DNA from: Struthio camelus
Taxonomy: Eukaryota; Chordata; Aves; Struthioniformes; Struthionidae
NCBI RefSeq assembly: GCF_040807025.1
Contig: NC_090964.1
Coordinates: 8,146,214-8,210,213, forward strand
Length of the DNA: 64,000 nt
Reading direction: 5' to 3'
In this document: positions 24,801 through 39,800 of the stretch, one piece after another
Numbering within the stretch: the first letter of the stretch is position 1
Layout of the letters: every line of letters starts with the position of its first letter
Program-made: the position numbers and the translations under genes
The notes under the pieces: model-generated
Told to the model about the DNA's origin: nothing
The model's database searches: none
Seen by the model: only the letters and a program-made list of their open reading frames with translations

Positions 24801-27800
24801 ATGGAACTGAAACGAAACAGGAGGCAGTTTGAGGCTTAACACTGATGCTTTCCCCAGTCCCTTTTTCTGTCTTATGACCTTCTGTCCCGCAAGGCTAGCA
24901 ATGTCTCAGGGTTTGTCCCACCCTTTCCACATTTCTCACCTGCTTGGCTCGCTTCCTGGCATCATCAAGAGCTCGGCCCCTCTCAACAGAGCGCTGCACA
25001 ACCTTCTCCCAGCGCGACTGGACGCTCACCAGCAGGTTCTTTATCAGAACCACATCCTGCTTTTGACTGAGAAACTTCAGCTGGTTCCCGGTTTGATCCA
25101 GCTCAATGATCTGATCCCGATGAGCATTCACTTCATTGGCAAACACCTAAGAACAGCAAAGATTTACTCCCGTATGTAAAGAGAAGGACTGGACAGGCCT
25201 GAGAGTGCCTTAGGTAGAGAGGGAGGATGAAGGTGCTCGAGCTCCCTACACCCCAGCTCTGCTAGGGAACAGCTGGCCGGGCACTCACAGCCCCCAGGTA
25301 CCTTGTGCTCATCGATCTGGGCCAGCACGGCGTTCAGGATGAGGCTGGGCGGGGGCGCGATGTTCAGGCTCTGCTCCGCCAGCGTGAGCCAGTTGATGAA
25401 GTCCTGGAGGGAATTCTGGAAGTCTGTGGCCAGAGCGAGCGCTTCCTCCAGCTTCGACTGCCGCAGCGGACGCAGGGAGGGAGGGAGGGAGGGAGGGAGA
25501 GAGGAAGGGGGGAAACACAGAGTGCTAAAGTTCACAATCTGCGGTTTCACAGACAGAGGCAGGCTTTGTATCCCTGATGAAACGAGCCTCTAATGGGAAC
25601 CTCATCAGTTCGGCCAGGGAACATGACTTGTTTACCAAGGGGAGGCGATTTCAGTGAAAGCGGCCCGCTTCAGAATCAGCTTCTTTCAAAGCAAATGGGC
25701 AAGAATCGTGTATGAAAGAGGAGACAACTCCATTATCAACACACAAGCAGCTGCGTCACCCTCAGCTTCCCGAGAAACGGATCACCATGGGAAGAGCTGC
25801 TCAGGAAATGGAAGGTGGATGATATTTTGATGGCAACAGCTGCAGCACCACAAATTTATTCTGGGCTGAGGCTACAGCGTCCCTTGTTTTATCTCATCAC
25901 TGGCCAAAACACGAGAATGGAGTCAGTTCAGAGGAGAAGTTGGCTGGCTGTCTGGCTCAGAGGACCAACAAAGTGTGCCTTTCAGAGCCGCAGGAGGTTT
26001 CTTCCCGCCTCTCTTCTAAATTAATCCAAACACAATTCTCATTTTCTATGTGATTTAACCGACTCTTATGACTACCTAAGAAAATAACAGCTTGAGCTCG
26101 GCTCTCAGCATCATTTGAAAGGCAAATTCAACCTGTGCAACCAAGGGAGAGGTGGCCTAAAAAATAATCCTGATCTCCAGCTCGGCCTGGCTCCACTTAC
26201 TGCAGTAACATCTCCTCTAGGAAAGCAGAGCAGCAAGAGGGAGGATCTACTCTCTGATCAGCTTGTGGGGGGCAAGAGCAGATGGCATCTGTCCGCAAAC
26301 CCTACCTTTCTCTCCTCCATCTTGGTGCTGACCAGGCACCATTTCTGCTCCAGCAGCGCTACGCTCTGCTCCGTCTTCGAGCCAGAGCCCGAGTCATCAC
26401 GGTTCAGCAGCATCAGTCGCCCCTTGGCCAGCAGCTGGCTGTACATGTCCTCCTTGGCTTTCAGCTGGCTGTACAGCTCCTGCAAGGAAGGCAGCACCAA
26501 AGACATTCGAGCTCAGAGAGGGGCCTATGGCTTGCTGGAACTCAATAAATTCAGAGCAGGCAGCAAAGTGACAGCAGTGGGTCACTTTGCACAGAGAGAG
26601 GTGCTTAAACCAGTGATGCTGTGAAGTCCTGTCCCAGGCAGGGAAGAAAGGAAAAGAAGAAGAGACCAGAGAAGCACTCGTCTCCCTCCCCTTCAGACTC
26701 TGGCATGCAATGGAGAAATTTTGACGCCGAGATTTGACAGGACAGACAAACTGGTTGAAGTAGAAGCGTTACAGATCTTTACGAAGAAATTACCATGTGG
26801 GCATTAAGTTGTTCCCGGGCAGTTTCTGGCAGACCTCCTGTGGGTTTCGATGCAGACAGTTGGCTCTCCATCCTCGTTAGCCACAGGAGGAAGTCTTCAA
26901 TCTCACCATGGAAACCCTGGGCCTGTGGGGGAACATATAATGGGCCATGGATCAGATGACATCAGCCACCATTGATCATGCGCCAGGGTTAACGCTATGT
27001 TTGCTTCAGCATTAGATAAAGAGGCAGAACAGAATTTGACAGCACATTAAGAAGGGATATACATGGTACCTCCTTAACCACACAGCAACTCTGGCAAACA
27101 AACGTAACACCGTTGGTTTTGCAAACAAAAAATTGCTGGCTCTTAAATCTCACTTTGAAGTCAATGCATCCCTGGCTCGAAAAGGTAAAAAGCCACTCTC
27201 TAAAAAGCCTTTGTCCTTCCATCGTCAAGCCTCATCTTCATGTTAAAAAGGTATAATCTTCCACTTCAGGATAACAAACACACGTGGACTATTTTGAGGT
27301 AAAAACAGCAAAAATAAAGCACTCCACAATTGTGTCACATGGCAGAAGATGGGAGGTCAGCTCTGACCTTGCAGAGTTCATACTCTGCGGCAGAAGTGCA
27401 TGGTCTTTGCTGCCTTTCCAAGAAGGCAGAGAGTCATTCCCAGACAAAAATGAAAAACTAGCACCAAAAAAAGCCCAAAGTCTCTAACTTCTGTTACTTT
27501 CACTTTGGGAAGACACATTAAGTGGGAGCAGGCCCTCAGCGGTGCTCCTCTGCCCAGGCAAATCCCGCCGGGGAGCGTCCCTGACCTGCTGGAGCGTCGA
27601 CTGCAGCTGCTGCTCCCTCTCCTCTGTCTTCTGCAGCACTGACTCCCAGCACGAGTTCAATTTCTCCAGGCGGCTTCGCAGGCTGCTTGCGTCATCTCCC
27701 GCGCTCGACTCCAGGAGTTCGTTGCCTGCTTTGTTCACCGTCTCCACGGTTGCTTGGTGGGCCAAGACATCGTTCTTCAACACCTATGTGAGACATGGTG

Positions 27801-30800
27801 GGTAAACGTTCGATGCGTCTCTGAAAGGGCCTGCTAACTCCAGCACGCTCTCACGGGTTCGAATAAACTCAAGCCCTTCAGGGAAAATAAAATCCTGCAT
27901 CAGGAATGGATTAAAACCTGTCCTGAGTGGGAGTACTCACGTGGTGCTTTGCGAGCTCAACCTCGATCACTTTTGGATCTCCACTGATTGGTTTCTGTGC
28001 ATCTAGCAACTCCTCAGTATGGGTTAGCCAGGCCATCAGCTCTGCTAATGCGTGTTGGAACTGGCCAAGTGCTAAAAGAGCAGCTTCTAGCTTATGCTGT
28101 TCAATGACAGGGAAGGAAAAGGAAAGTTTAAGTCAGGAAGGAGTGGGAGCATCCAAGTGAATTTCAACTCTGCATTTCCAAGAGCCCAGATCTTCTCCGT
28201 ACCTGTCTGTGAGCAATTTTCTCGCCTAAATTCTCCCAGAGATGTTTCAGCTCTGTCAGTGGCTCTTTTATGATGTCCCTGTCTGTCTCATCTGTAGCTT
28301 TTTTTAGCATCAATTCACCTTGATGATTAAGCTTTTCCATCTCGATCTGCTGCTGGTAAACCTCCATTTTAAACTCCTGCCAAAACAAGCCGGACAAAAA
28401 CCAGAATATAATGAATCATTTGAGCGTGAGTTTTACAACGCAAAGTAAGCGTTAGAGAATGAGTCTGATTCCAGTGGCATACCTTCATCTCGTTCATTTG
28501 CTCTTTAACTGTGTTGAGGTCAGTGCCGACAGGCGACATGTTGCAGAGTTTAATCACAGCGTTGTCCAGCCAGTCAAACATTGCCTGAAATGAGTGCATG
28601 CATTTAACCCAGGAAAATGCAAACAGCCGGTCGGGGAAACAGGGCAGGTGCATCTGTCATCCTGCAACCACACAACTTTGCTTTTGGACAGAGAAGCCTG
28701 CTTGGCCAGCACATGCTTTTGCAAGCTCTTTTGCCTCCTCTCTCCTACTTCCAACGTAGGGAGCTGACTACAGTCAGGCTCATCTTGCCATTTTGTGCAG
28801 AAATGAGGATGGATTTGGGAGGACCAATAGAGTCTCAAATATTTGCTCTATTCCTTGGACCTGGTTGTAGAGCTTGGCCTCTAACGGAGGCTGGAAACAC
28901 TCACACAGGAGACCTCTTCCCACTCTGCATTTGTGCAGTGCCCGGCACAACTGGGGGCAGAGGATTCCCAGTGATGCTCCTAAGGTTCACCCACAATACA
29001 AACAGCCTAGCACTGCCTCTTACTTGAAGCGTGTCCTGATATTGCACAGCCGATTGCATGGCTTCTTCGAGCTTTTCAAGCCTCTCCTTCCAAGTCTTGT
29101 TTAGATTTTCCCACGCGTTGTTCATCTGCAGAACACAAGATTGACCACAAAATTTGTTAGGCTCTTCCACTTGAGCTCCCACTTGCACTTACCTGATTTT
29201 ATCTGAAGGAGAGGCTGCTGTTTCTCCTACCTCATCAATGCTCTTTTTCACTTCTGGTTTCTCAGTTTCGCCACAGGCAAAAATTAAATCAGTTCCAAGG
29301 AGTCGAATGAACTCCAGCTCTTCATGCAAGCCATCCGTTTCCTCTTTAATAGTCTGCAGATAACACAGCGACAAAACAAAAATGTTTATTATTAAATGCT
29401 CTTCCAAAAAGTCCCCTGGTGCATAAGTATAGGAGGGCTAAAGCACGGCGAGTCCTTCTTGCTCTGCGGCGTCCTGCCTTCTGGCTGAACAAACTCTGGT
29501 AACCTCCAGCCCAAAGCCAGACCACTACCACTACACTACAAAGATGTAGATGGTTTTCTTGCTCACCAGCATTGCCACGGCCAGCCTGTTCTGCCTCCAC
29601 CTTCGGTCACAGTGGCAATGCTGCTTGCTATTTGCAGGGTTTGGGGGAACTAAAATAAAAAAATCTGTATTTAACTTGACATGTGCCTGAACTGGCCTCA
29701 CTGCAGATTATGCTGTTTTCAGGAGTATTTTGTCAATGCAGCAACCGCTTTTCAAGACTTAATGGTGGTACATTGAAGTCAGAATGGTTATAAAATGAAA
29801 ATAAAAACGGCAAGAACAAACTTAGCAAAGAGCAAGGCATAAAGTAACATCCCTGCTCTCCAAGGCCTAAGTCAAGTCGATATTCAAACACTCAAAGCGG
29901 ATTTCACCACGAGATTTGAAACAATCAAACAACAACACACATATCCAAGTCCGTCCAGCTTTAGTTATCTCCACTCTAACCAAAATTCAGATATACACTT
30001 CCCACACGACATAGCACTCAAATGCCTTCTACGGAGATGGGGAGCAGAACCATGCAAACTTCCACATCACTCCAACAAGTGGGCACACAACGCTGACCAC
30101 ATGCTTTGACAATAATTTCCCAAAACAGTAGCAGGTAAAGTGATTTAAGCATCATTTCCTTGTCTGGAGCACGAGCAGCTGGAGGTGGGGGGGAGAATAT
30201 GTAAAATACACTTCTGTTTTTTTTTTCCCCTGCAGTTCCAAATTACAATGTAAATAATGTTTCGTAATCAGACTAACTGCCTACAAAACTGTTTTACAGC
30301 CATGTTTGGCCGTGCCCATATTCAAGATCTACACCAGTCTGCCTTACAAGCTGGGTGCAAACAGGCTCCAGACTGAGATACAGCCCCATAGTCCTCACCT
30401 CTGCCGCTTCCACCTGCTGCTTGATGATGGATGGATCAATGCCTGGGCTCTCCAGGTCGTGCACAATGTCCTGTGTGTCTTTGATGGTAGTCAGGAGGGC
30501 TGCCATGTCGTACCAGAACTTCTCTGCAAGCTCCAGGACGTCAAGGAACTTCATTTCACGTTCCTCAGCCCGAGCTTTGATGTCTTCCCAGAAGAAGACC
30601 ATCTGATCCAACTTATCCTGGATTACTGAGGAAGGGAATGAAAACAATCAGTGACGAAGGAGCCTGTCCTATTTGGCCACTAGGAAACTGTTTTACAACT
30701 CAAAGCATTTTGCAAACACTTTCCACTTAGAAACAGCCAGTAGAATATTCTAATAAGAATCAAAGATGACCAGGACTATCAGAGCATTAACTGAGAGAGA

Positions 30801-33800
30801 TACTGAGGGACTGGAGAAACTCCAACTTGCAGAAATAAAGCTATTATTTATGTGCAGGCAAGTTCAGGACAAATTTGCCCACGCAGTCTCCTCCAGTGAA
30901 CCTCTCTGTTCTGGCTACCTCTAGCGTGAAGTCTACACTTGATCAGTTCACGAGCTGCCTACGAAGGTGCCAATTAGCATCACTTGGGCTGACATGTCTT
31001 TTTGTGCTGGGGGTGCTCCTTCCCAACCCCCATTAGGGGTTGAATCAACACCAACAAACCATTTCAAAGGGGCCACCAGCAGTTGCCACGAGAGAACAGC
31101 TCACAGCTGAACTAGGCTGGTTTAAACCTTAGCCTGAGCAGTCACAAACCTTTCTTGCTCCTCTGGTTGACACCACCCTGCCTGCTCCAGATGGATGCAG
31201 GTACCTGGCTCTTGCTCACAGAGAACCCAACCTCTCCAGGGCCAGGAGACCCTTGAAATACAGCCCTGGGACATCCGCATGGCGCTGGAGCCACGATTTG
31301 GGTAGGATATAGAGAAGCAGAGGCAATGCCAACAGCAAACGTCTCCTGTTGAATCCACCCTGAGATACCTTTTGCCGCCAGGTCCTTGTCTGCTCCCTGC
31401 GATCTCCCGATCAGCTCTTCGCCGCGGCGTTTCAGAGCCTCGAAGGAGGGCTGCAGCTTCTCCAGCTCCACGGTGGCATTTTTGTTCTCACTGATGCACT
31501 CCCGGATCTTATCGACCTCTGCGGGGATCAGCGGTGGCATGTGTAGCCGGGAGGAAAGGGTCTCCAACGTCTCCAGCATCGGCTCGATCTTATCATGGAA
31601 CTGGGGAGGAACAAGTCCATTAGGGTGAGCAAGAGGAGATTAGACAGCACTGCATCGCTCCCAGCGTGTGCAACAGCCCCTCAGTGCTGCACCCTGTGGC
31701 CTCTTTAGAGAGGACAAGCATTGCCTGCAACAGCAGTTACACCTGCAGCCTCCTGTTCATGCCTGCCCCTGCTTTTATTTGCTGCTTACAGCCTCAGGCT
31801 GCACCAGCTCCGAGGAGTCAAACAGTGCGTCAGCCAGACGTGCTCGCAGAGCCAGCACGGGCGACTGTGAACCAAACATGGCAGCGACGTGTCATGACAT
31901 TCAACCCTATAAAACTCGTATTTTGACTGCTGTCCCACTTCTTGCAAAAGGGCAGCACGACAGGAAAACTGAATCCCTTTTTTTCTTTTAGCATCCACGC
32001 AAAGATGCTGCTGGAAAAGTGCCTGTGTTTGGTGCCGAAGGAAATCTCCGCTCAGTGCAATGCCAGTGAGGGAACCACCTTGACGCAGTTACTGCGAGAT
32101 GGTGGGAGGCCGCATGCGTGTAGAGTGAGCTGCCGCAGAGCTGGGGCTTCGACAAAAGCAGAATCAGAAAGCCAAGAGTGATAAAGGAAAGGGGTCTGGC
32201 AGGGTGTTTTAGAAAAGTCAACTTTGGCCTTCAAGACCCGAGATCATCTCTGCTGCTGAGGACGAGGACAGCATCCTACTGCGGCTGCAGCCCACGTGCT
32301 CCTGGGGCCCTTCTCTGCGGGACACCAGCGCCTCCTATCCCCATGTCCCATACTGACAGCAGAGGTGAAATAGGCTCCCGATGCAAAGTTGATCATGGGC
32401 ACGCTGGCTTCACCAACACGCAGAAGCAAACCGGCAAGTTCGGCTAGAGCAGAAAACTCTGTGCATCAGTGTAAACCCCTTTAACGGCAAAACCTCGGCT
32501 TTGCACTAAGCGCTCGCAGCGGAAGCTGGCCACGGCTGAAACCACGCACGGCGACGCGACGCGAGCCAGCTCAGAGCCGTGATTTCAGGGCCTCAGAGTT
32601 AATTCTTTAAGCCCGTTCCGCTGAGCTGTGCACGGACCAAAAATAAAAATCCGGGTATAAAACAGAATTGTTTCAGCCAAAGAGAGAGCGTAAATGAACG
32701 TCGATCGTGGCGAGGCTTACCTCCGTGATCTGCAATGGTGGGGCGCAGTCAACACAACAATGAAATGGGACCATGTGGGGAAGACGGGAACAGGCAGCGA
32801 CACACAAAGATAACACATCCCACAATGTGAGTGAGAGATGAGACGGGAGGGGTGTGTGGGGGGGAAAAACTCGGAGTTAATACAAGTGCAAACCCAGAGA
32901 AGTGACTAAACAATACAGGAATAAATAAAAAATAAAATAAAATAAAACAAAACAAACACCCAGACGTGACAAAAAACAACTGTGCTACGGTAACACCGGG
33001 TGAAATGAAACATTACTATAAATTACACATCCTGAGCACGCGTGACAAACTCTTTACCCCCTTTCTGAACTTTAAGATCTACAATCTCTGCCCATCTTTT
33101 CATCTCTCTCTCCCTGCAATCCCAGCTTTTGCAGGTGTCCTCTACACATGCCTGGGCCCCGGAGACGACAGTTAACTCTCCAACAAAAATGATGCTGCGC
33201 TACACTGCCTATCCAGTAGTGCTTTACTTATCAGAAATGAAACTTATCTCTCCAGGCTCTTCAAAGAGGCTCTCCGGGCCCTTCCAACTTGGGTGGATGC
33301 CAAAACAGCCCCTTTGAATGAGCATCGTTATTGAGGTTGTAAAAATTTATTACTCTATTTAGTACATCAAGATGCAATTGCTTCTTCCCTCCTGAAGCCA
33401 GTGCCGAGTGGCGGGGAGCTCTGCCTTGCAGTCGGCTGACAGCTCCCTGGAAGGTGCTCGACTGCATTGGGCCTTAAAACGGGTTTTAAAATCGTAAGCC
33501 TCAGTATAGAACGGCACTTGAAAGCACGTGGATTTCCCTGGGGGGCTGCAATAAACACTTAGCGTGCCGTGACTCCTTTGCACCCGCGACGCATACCTGA
33601 GTGGATTGCGAGACGGCTTCGTCGAGGGCGAGGGCCCGCTGGCACACCTCCTCTTTGATTTTGGCATACATGGCTTCCGCGGTTGCATATTTTTTCTGCA
33701 CCATCTCCCCTTCCTCAGGGTTGAGGTCCCTGAGCTGCGGTCCGATTTTCAGCAGTTTGTCAATATGAGGCTTATGCTCAGCGATAGACTCTCTCAGTTG

Positions 33801-36800
33801 CTAGAGGATGGGCAGGGGGGGAAAAGAAAAGACAACTGTTTAGAAATCTATTGAAGGCCACTGCCTATTTATTTCGCACTCAAAGAGCAATTATTTCACC
33901 TGATAGTGAAAACTCACACCATGACCCAGCATGCATCAAGCACACGGTACTCAGTGCTTCCTAAGGCGGCCAGCGCTGCGCGTTACCGTCACTTCGCCCT
34001 GTGCAGGGGGCCTTCCCCAGGCAGCAATATTCCCCACCTGCCCCAAAGCCCAGGGGGATCATCCTGAGGAAAAATTACTTGGCATCTCTCTACCCTAAAA
34101 GCCCAATGCATTTTCCCCTGCCACAATCAGGCAAAAGTTCCAAAGACAGTCGGGCCCCCTCGGGTTTATCCTGTATTTTACTGTGAAGCCTTCCAACCCT
34201 TCTAGTGATTTTCTTCTAGTGACATGCTCGAGACACCACTGTATTATGTAAGTAGGATTGCCAAAAACAAGAGACCGGGAAAATCGGAAAAATTCATCAG
34301 AAAAAAGACCTATGCACAAGGCACACGTGACCTTGCAAGTGCTGTGCCTCCACAGCTGATTCCCTGATAGCCAGCGTAGGAGCTGCAGACTCAGCTATCT
34401 CCTTACCCTCATGTCCTCCTGCTGCTGCTTGAGCTGCTCGGGATCGATCGCTGGAGGGGGCAACTGTGAAATCAGGGCTTGCGTCTCTTCAATCCAAGGA
34501 TTCAGCTCTTCGTAGGTCTCCCAGAACTGGTTCACCAAGACCTGAGCACGCTCTAAGCGAGCGTAGCGCTCCGAGTTGAGCTGGCTAACGGCTTCGTATT
34601 GCTGCACCAGGGACTCCGTTTTCTCCTAAAAGGAACAGGAGGAGACTTAGTGACGGACGCAAAAGGGCACGGTAAAAGTGCCAGCTACCTGCTGTGAGCT
34701 GGAAAAGCAGAAGATGCATTTGGTGGTGCTCCATGTGCATTAGCTGTAATTCCAATTAAAGTAGCTTAAGAAATCGCCACTGTCCCTCCCCTCCATAAAC
34801 ATTGCAATAAAAATACTGCCATAAAAGAGAGTAATAAATGTAAAGAGATTTCTGCTAAGTGTCACTGGTGGGAATTTAGTACTAAAGATGGAGTAATTTT
34901 AAACTCCTTTAGACAGAGCAAGAGCTGAGCATCCGCCCTTCTTCCCTCCGCTCTCCTTGGTTCCCCTGGAGAGCAGAGTATGTCTTACCTGGAGAACAGC
35001 TTTCTGCTCTTCCCCACATGTCCCAAAGATCTCATTGCGCTGGCTGAACAGTTCATCCATCGAGTCTTTGTGCCGAATAATGTCAATGGAAAAAGCCTGG
35101 AGAAAGGAAATGTCCAAAGAAAGGAAAGAAGTCAGAAAAAACGACAACCTTTCCCTCTCCGGCCCTTCGAATGCGCCCTCCTCCTGCCTTCTCCCTGTCG
35201 CCACGGGGAGCAGACCTCAGGAATCCTGCCAAAACTCAGCACAACAGAGATCACGTACAGCTCAGCCCAAGTGTCCCATGGCACACTGAAAATCTGGCTG
35301 CCATAGCAGATTACTGAGTTTTTGGCCTCATTACTCATGTATTTTAACCTCTCTCTTTCAAAGGCCCAAAAAAGGCACTTGAAATCAGAAATCAAGTCAG
35401 GCTCAGAACAACTTCCCCCACCCAGGTCATTCCTCCTGTCCATCTGAAACCTTGAGTATCTTGCATGCGGCCTCCTCCACAGAAATGCCAAGCAGCAGTA
35501 AATCTAACAAAAAATAGACTGTTGTGCCTCACTGTACAATATAAAGCCAAGGTTTGCTGTGCAAGTCCCTCCCGCAGGTCTTCCTGCCTCAGCTTCCTCT
35601 CCTGCAAAGGAACAGCTCCAAGACCTATTTGTAGGAGATCAGTTTGGTGAATATTTTAAACCCCTGAGACCGTGCTCTCCAGAACCACATCTACCAATAA
35701 CTTTGCCGCCCCCAAAGGCCCCGTGATTAACGGTATCCATAAGCAGCAGGAAGTCAAGTTGAGCTCAATTTAACTTAATGTTCGACGGTTCAGTCCCTCT
35801 CCATTATAACAATGATTTTTTTTTTTAAATGCACAAAATCCAATAAGCATGTATGTTGCTCTGATTGCCAAGTCTGGTAAAGGGAGAAAAGAGCTGTTTA
35901 TTTAAAGGGCACGTTCTTTCAGGCATGATCTCATCTCAGAGATATAAAAAACCAGCTTCTCTTTGTTCCAAGTCTGGCTGCCATGAGGGAAACAAGAGTC
36001 TCCCACTGGAGGGAACAATGAATAAAAAAACAAATGTAAAAGTACCTTCATTAATCAATACATTTGTTTCGCTAAACTCTTCCTGCTGCCAGCTCCTGCA
36101 AGGCTCAGGTAGAGCTGCTAAAATGGTCACAGCGAAAGCCTTAACAAGGGGCATATGTCTCAAGAGGAGTCCAGGCAAGAGCAACGATCCAGCCCTAAAC
36201 AACTATGCGCTAGGGACAGCTTCGAGGGGCCCACGGCGCGGCCGGAATTCATCCAAAGGCTGTGCACATTCAGCTCAGTCAATATTTCTAACTCGTGCAC
36301 AGTTCATCTGGCAACCTGAAAATCTGAAGGCTTTTTCTGTTAGAGGCCCAACACTTCATTTGCCTAAGTCCTCCCTCTCCCTCTCCCTCCATTTTTCCTT
36401 TTCCTTATTACCAAGGCCAAGAGTTGCATCTCTCACCGTACTCCGGGCTCAGCTACACCAAGCTGCGCTGAGCTGCACCTGCCAGACCCCAGCCATTCCC
36501 CCATCCCACTCTCGTCCTTGTCCGTGAACTGCCTTGAACATGCACATCTGCACTTGTTCAGCTCTTCCCCCCAGTTTAATTAAAGCACTGAGCTATTTCC
36601 AGTGTTTCCTCTCTTGCACGGTCATGATTTGCTCTGCTCCTGCTGGTGAATCGTCATCTCCCTCTGCTGTTGCACCTGAACTAGGCGTTTCACTTCATTT
36701 GCCCCCGGCCCGGAGGAGCGATGCTGCTGCTTCCCAGAGCTCGCGGCCCGGCACGCAGCCGGGGTGGGAGCTGCACACATGCTGCACGTACCTTCTGCAC

Positions 36801-39800
36801 CTGCAACTGAGCTGTCGTCTGGTCTTGCTCCAGACGAATCGGGCCTAGAGCCATCAACTTCCGTTTGGTCTCGGCAACCCAGGCTAGCTCTGCATCGGCA
36901 GCCTGCTCGTACTGGCGGACAGGGAGAGGAGATGGAGCGCAACAGGTTAGCGAGAGGCAGCACGGACGCAGCGGACACGCACGTGGCAAACAGGGCACCA
37001 GGCTGCCTGTGTGCCGCTGGGGACAGCATCCAGGCTGGCTGGTCCCGCTGGAAGAGGAGCACCAGCCTGCGCACAGAGCTGGGAGACGCACAGCAACGGG
37101 CAAAAGTGGCAACGAGACTCAGCAGGGTCTGGCCCGGCCCTCAGCAAGGACCTGAGAGCGAGGGGAGCCAGTGGGACACCGGCGGCAAGCGCTGGGCCCG
37201 GGCGCGTGGGAGGGTGCTGGTGGGACAGGACGCTGGTGCTGACGCCTGCCACCGCATCTCACTCCCTGCACTGCATCTGAGGACAAACTGCCCAGATTTT
37301 TCTTTTATTCAACCTGAAGGTTTCTTGGTTTATCCTTTTTCCCCCAGCTGGGAACAGCTGCCCTTTTTTGTTTAACGCAGGCAGTAACGGTGACCCCGGC
37401 ACAGCGACGGCCACGCGGCCCATGAGCTGCTCTGCTCCAGCTCTGTGCAGACTAAGGCAGAGACCTCGCTCTCTCTGACAGGGAAACAAGTGACAAATTA
37501 CCTTTATGTTCTCGTCACAAACACTTAAAGCAACAGGACTTTTCTGCAAGATAAATGGAAGCCCTATATACCCTGACCCTGCACTCGAAAGGCCAACAGC
37601 AGAGCCGTTCAACATCTGAATACTCAGAGACAGCCCCAGCCTTAGACGAGTTTGCCAGTGCAGGCCACCGGCGCGTGGCTGAAAGTCCCCACACGTCGAG
37701 AAGAGCCGGGCAGTTGGCCACCCCATAGGAGGCTGCTCCTGCAGCTGGTTTCAAAGCGCGGAGCAGCACTGCAACACAGGCGTTTAGCAGAGCAGAGCAC
37801 AGCGAAGCAACTGCCTTTCTCTACACCCTCTCTGTCCGTAGAGGAAGGGATGCCACTATTTTACATGCTAATTTTGCTTGCACACTCAGCTCTCTGAGTT
37901 GGCGTTCAAAGCTAACAAGGGTAGTTATTCATGGCAATCTGCAAACTCCAATCCATAAGGAATAAGTCTTTTTGAGAGGCCTGCTACCCTGGAACAAATC
38001 CTTGTGCTATCAGAACAGAAGTTTACGTTTCCAGGCCTGAAAGTCACCTGTCATCGGTTTTACACAAGCTACGTTACTAACGCAAGCACAAGCCAGCAGA
38101 TGGGGAAAACCCAGCGCTGCCCCAAGAGACTCTGAATTATCTTTTCCAAATTGCATGCAACTGCATCGGTCAGAAACTAGCGCAGCGCTCTCAGCAATCC
38201 TATCACGCACTATTTGCGGGCCCATTCATCTCTGGGTGCCAGGGACGAGCTCTGGCATTCCCGTCAGGCACCGCTTTTCATTCCTCCCACTACAGTCACG
38301 CTGCTCGGACCGAGGCCGGGTGAGTCACTCGCTGCGTCTCTTCTGAGAAACCCTTCTGCAGGCTGCTGCAAAAAGAGGCGGCTGAGCTTATTAAATTACC
38401 TGTTGAGACCTCTGAATAGCAGCATCTATTTCTTCCACCCTCTGCTTGATGGTGTCGCTGACCAGCTTGTAGCGCTCGTTGGTGTCCGACACAAGTTTAT
38501 CCAGCCCTTCGCGGGCTCGCCAGGGAACCAGCTCCAGGAGTGCTCGGCTCACCTCGTTCACGGTGTCCAGGACAAGCCTGTGCTCCATGACCTCCTTCTT
38601 CAGCTCCTGCGGGACACACACACAGATCGCTCACAGCACTGCACAGGTGACACCTAGCTACTGGGAGAAACGGGCAGGCCGGCAGCGGGCTTTCCAGCCG
38701 TTTTGTGTCCTTGCTCTTCTCATGCTCTGTGTTGGCACGAAATCTCCAACCAAGTTATTTGCCGCACGGCCCCAATGGCTAGGCTGTTTGCTAGGAGACG
38801 TGTAAACAGCCGAGGAGACAAAGGCGGAGGACAGCTTCACAAAGCATGCAGCAGCCAGCTGCTCGGCGCAGCCCGGGAGCGGTCGGCTCCCCAATTCCCA
38901 GTCCCCGTGATACATGCTCCAAGACTACGTATCTCACGCTCCTTCTCCTCCCCTCTCTAGTTCTTTCCCGTCGTCTCAGCGCAGGGAGCAAACCACCCCC
39001 CGCGACTCTCTTCCCACACAACTTCGACACCCCTGACGCTTGGGCATTGCTTTCCAACAGGTCTCACCTTTTGTCTCTGCTGAAATTGGGGTATCTGCTC
39101 GCCAGCAGGTGACTGTCCTCCGCTGGACATGAGCTCTTCCTCCACTTGGCTCATCCAGCTGTTCAGCTCCTCGTGTGTCGACTGAAACTTGGTGGCCAGC
39201 TGCCGAGCCTGCTCTAGTGTCCGGAGCGCCTTGGAGCTGGTAGCTGTGATGTCTGAATAGCGGGTCTTAATCCCATCCAGCTTCTCCTGGATTAGCAACA
39301 CTTCTTCCCCTGTAAGACAGGGACACAGGGTAAATGCCCATCTAAAGGGTTTGCGGTGGGTTTTAAGCAACCACTTGCCCTGTGTTCCCATTTTAAATAG
39401 CTACTTTCAGTCTCACTTTTCATCTGCTCAATGCGACTAACAAACCTATTTTTACAGCCATGAAGCTACTCTTAGAGCTGACATTTTCCTACCAGCTAGT
39501 GTAATTTCCACCTCCTTCTTATAATAGAAAGGAAGCAAGCTGTGAAACCTTGCTTTGCAATAAGCCCTAAAGCCACCAGAACTCAGTTCTTAACTAATAT
39601 GTCACAGCTCCAAGAAAAGGTCCAATTCACTCTCTGCTCCTATTTCTGAAAGGACAAGAAATCGCAAGCCAATTTGTTTGCAATTATTCTTCCTGCTATG
39701 TGGCTCCCACAAGGACAGAGGTCTGTACATCTGCTCAGGGCAGACCGCATCTGAAGGGAACGCATTGCCCCGACCTTCCTTCCCACTCATAAACATAAAC

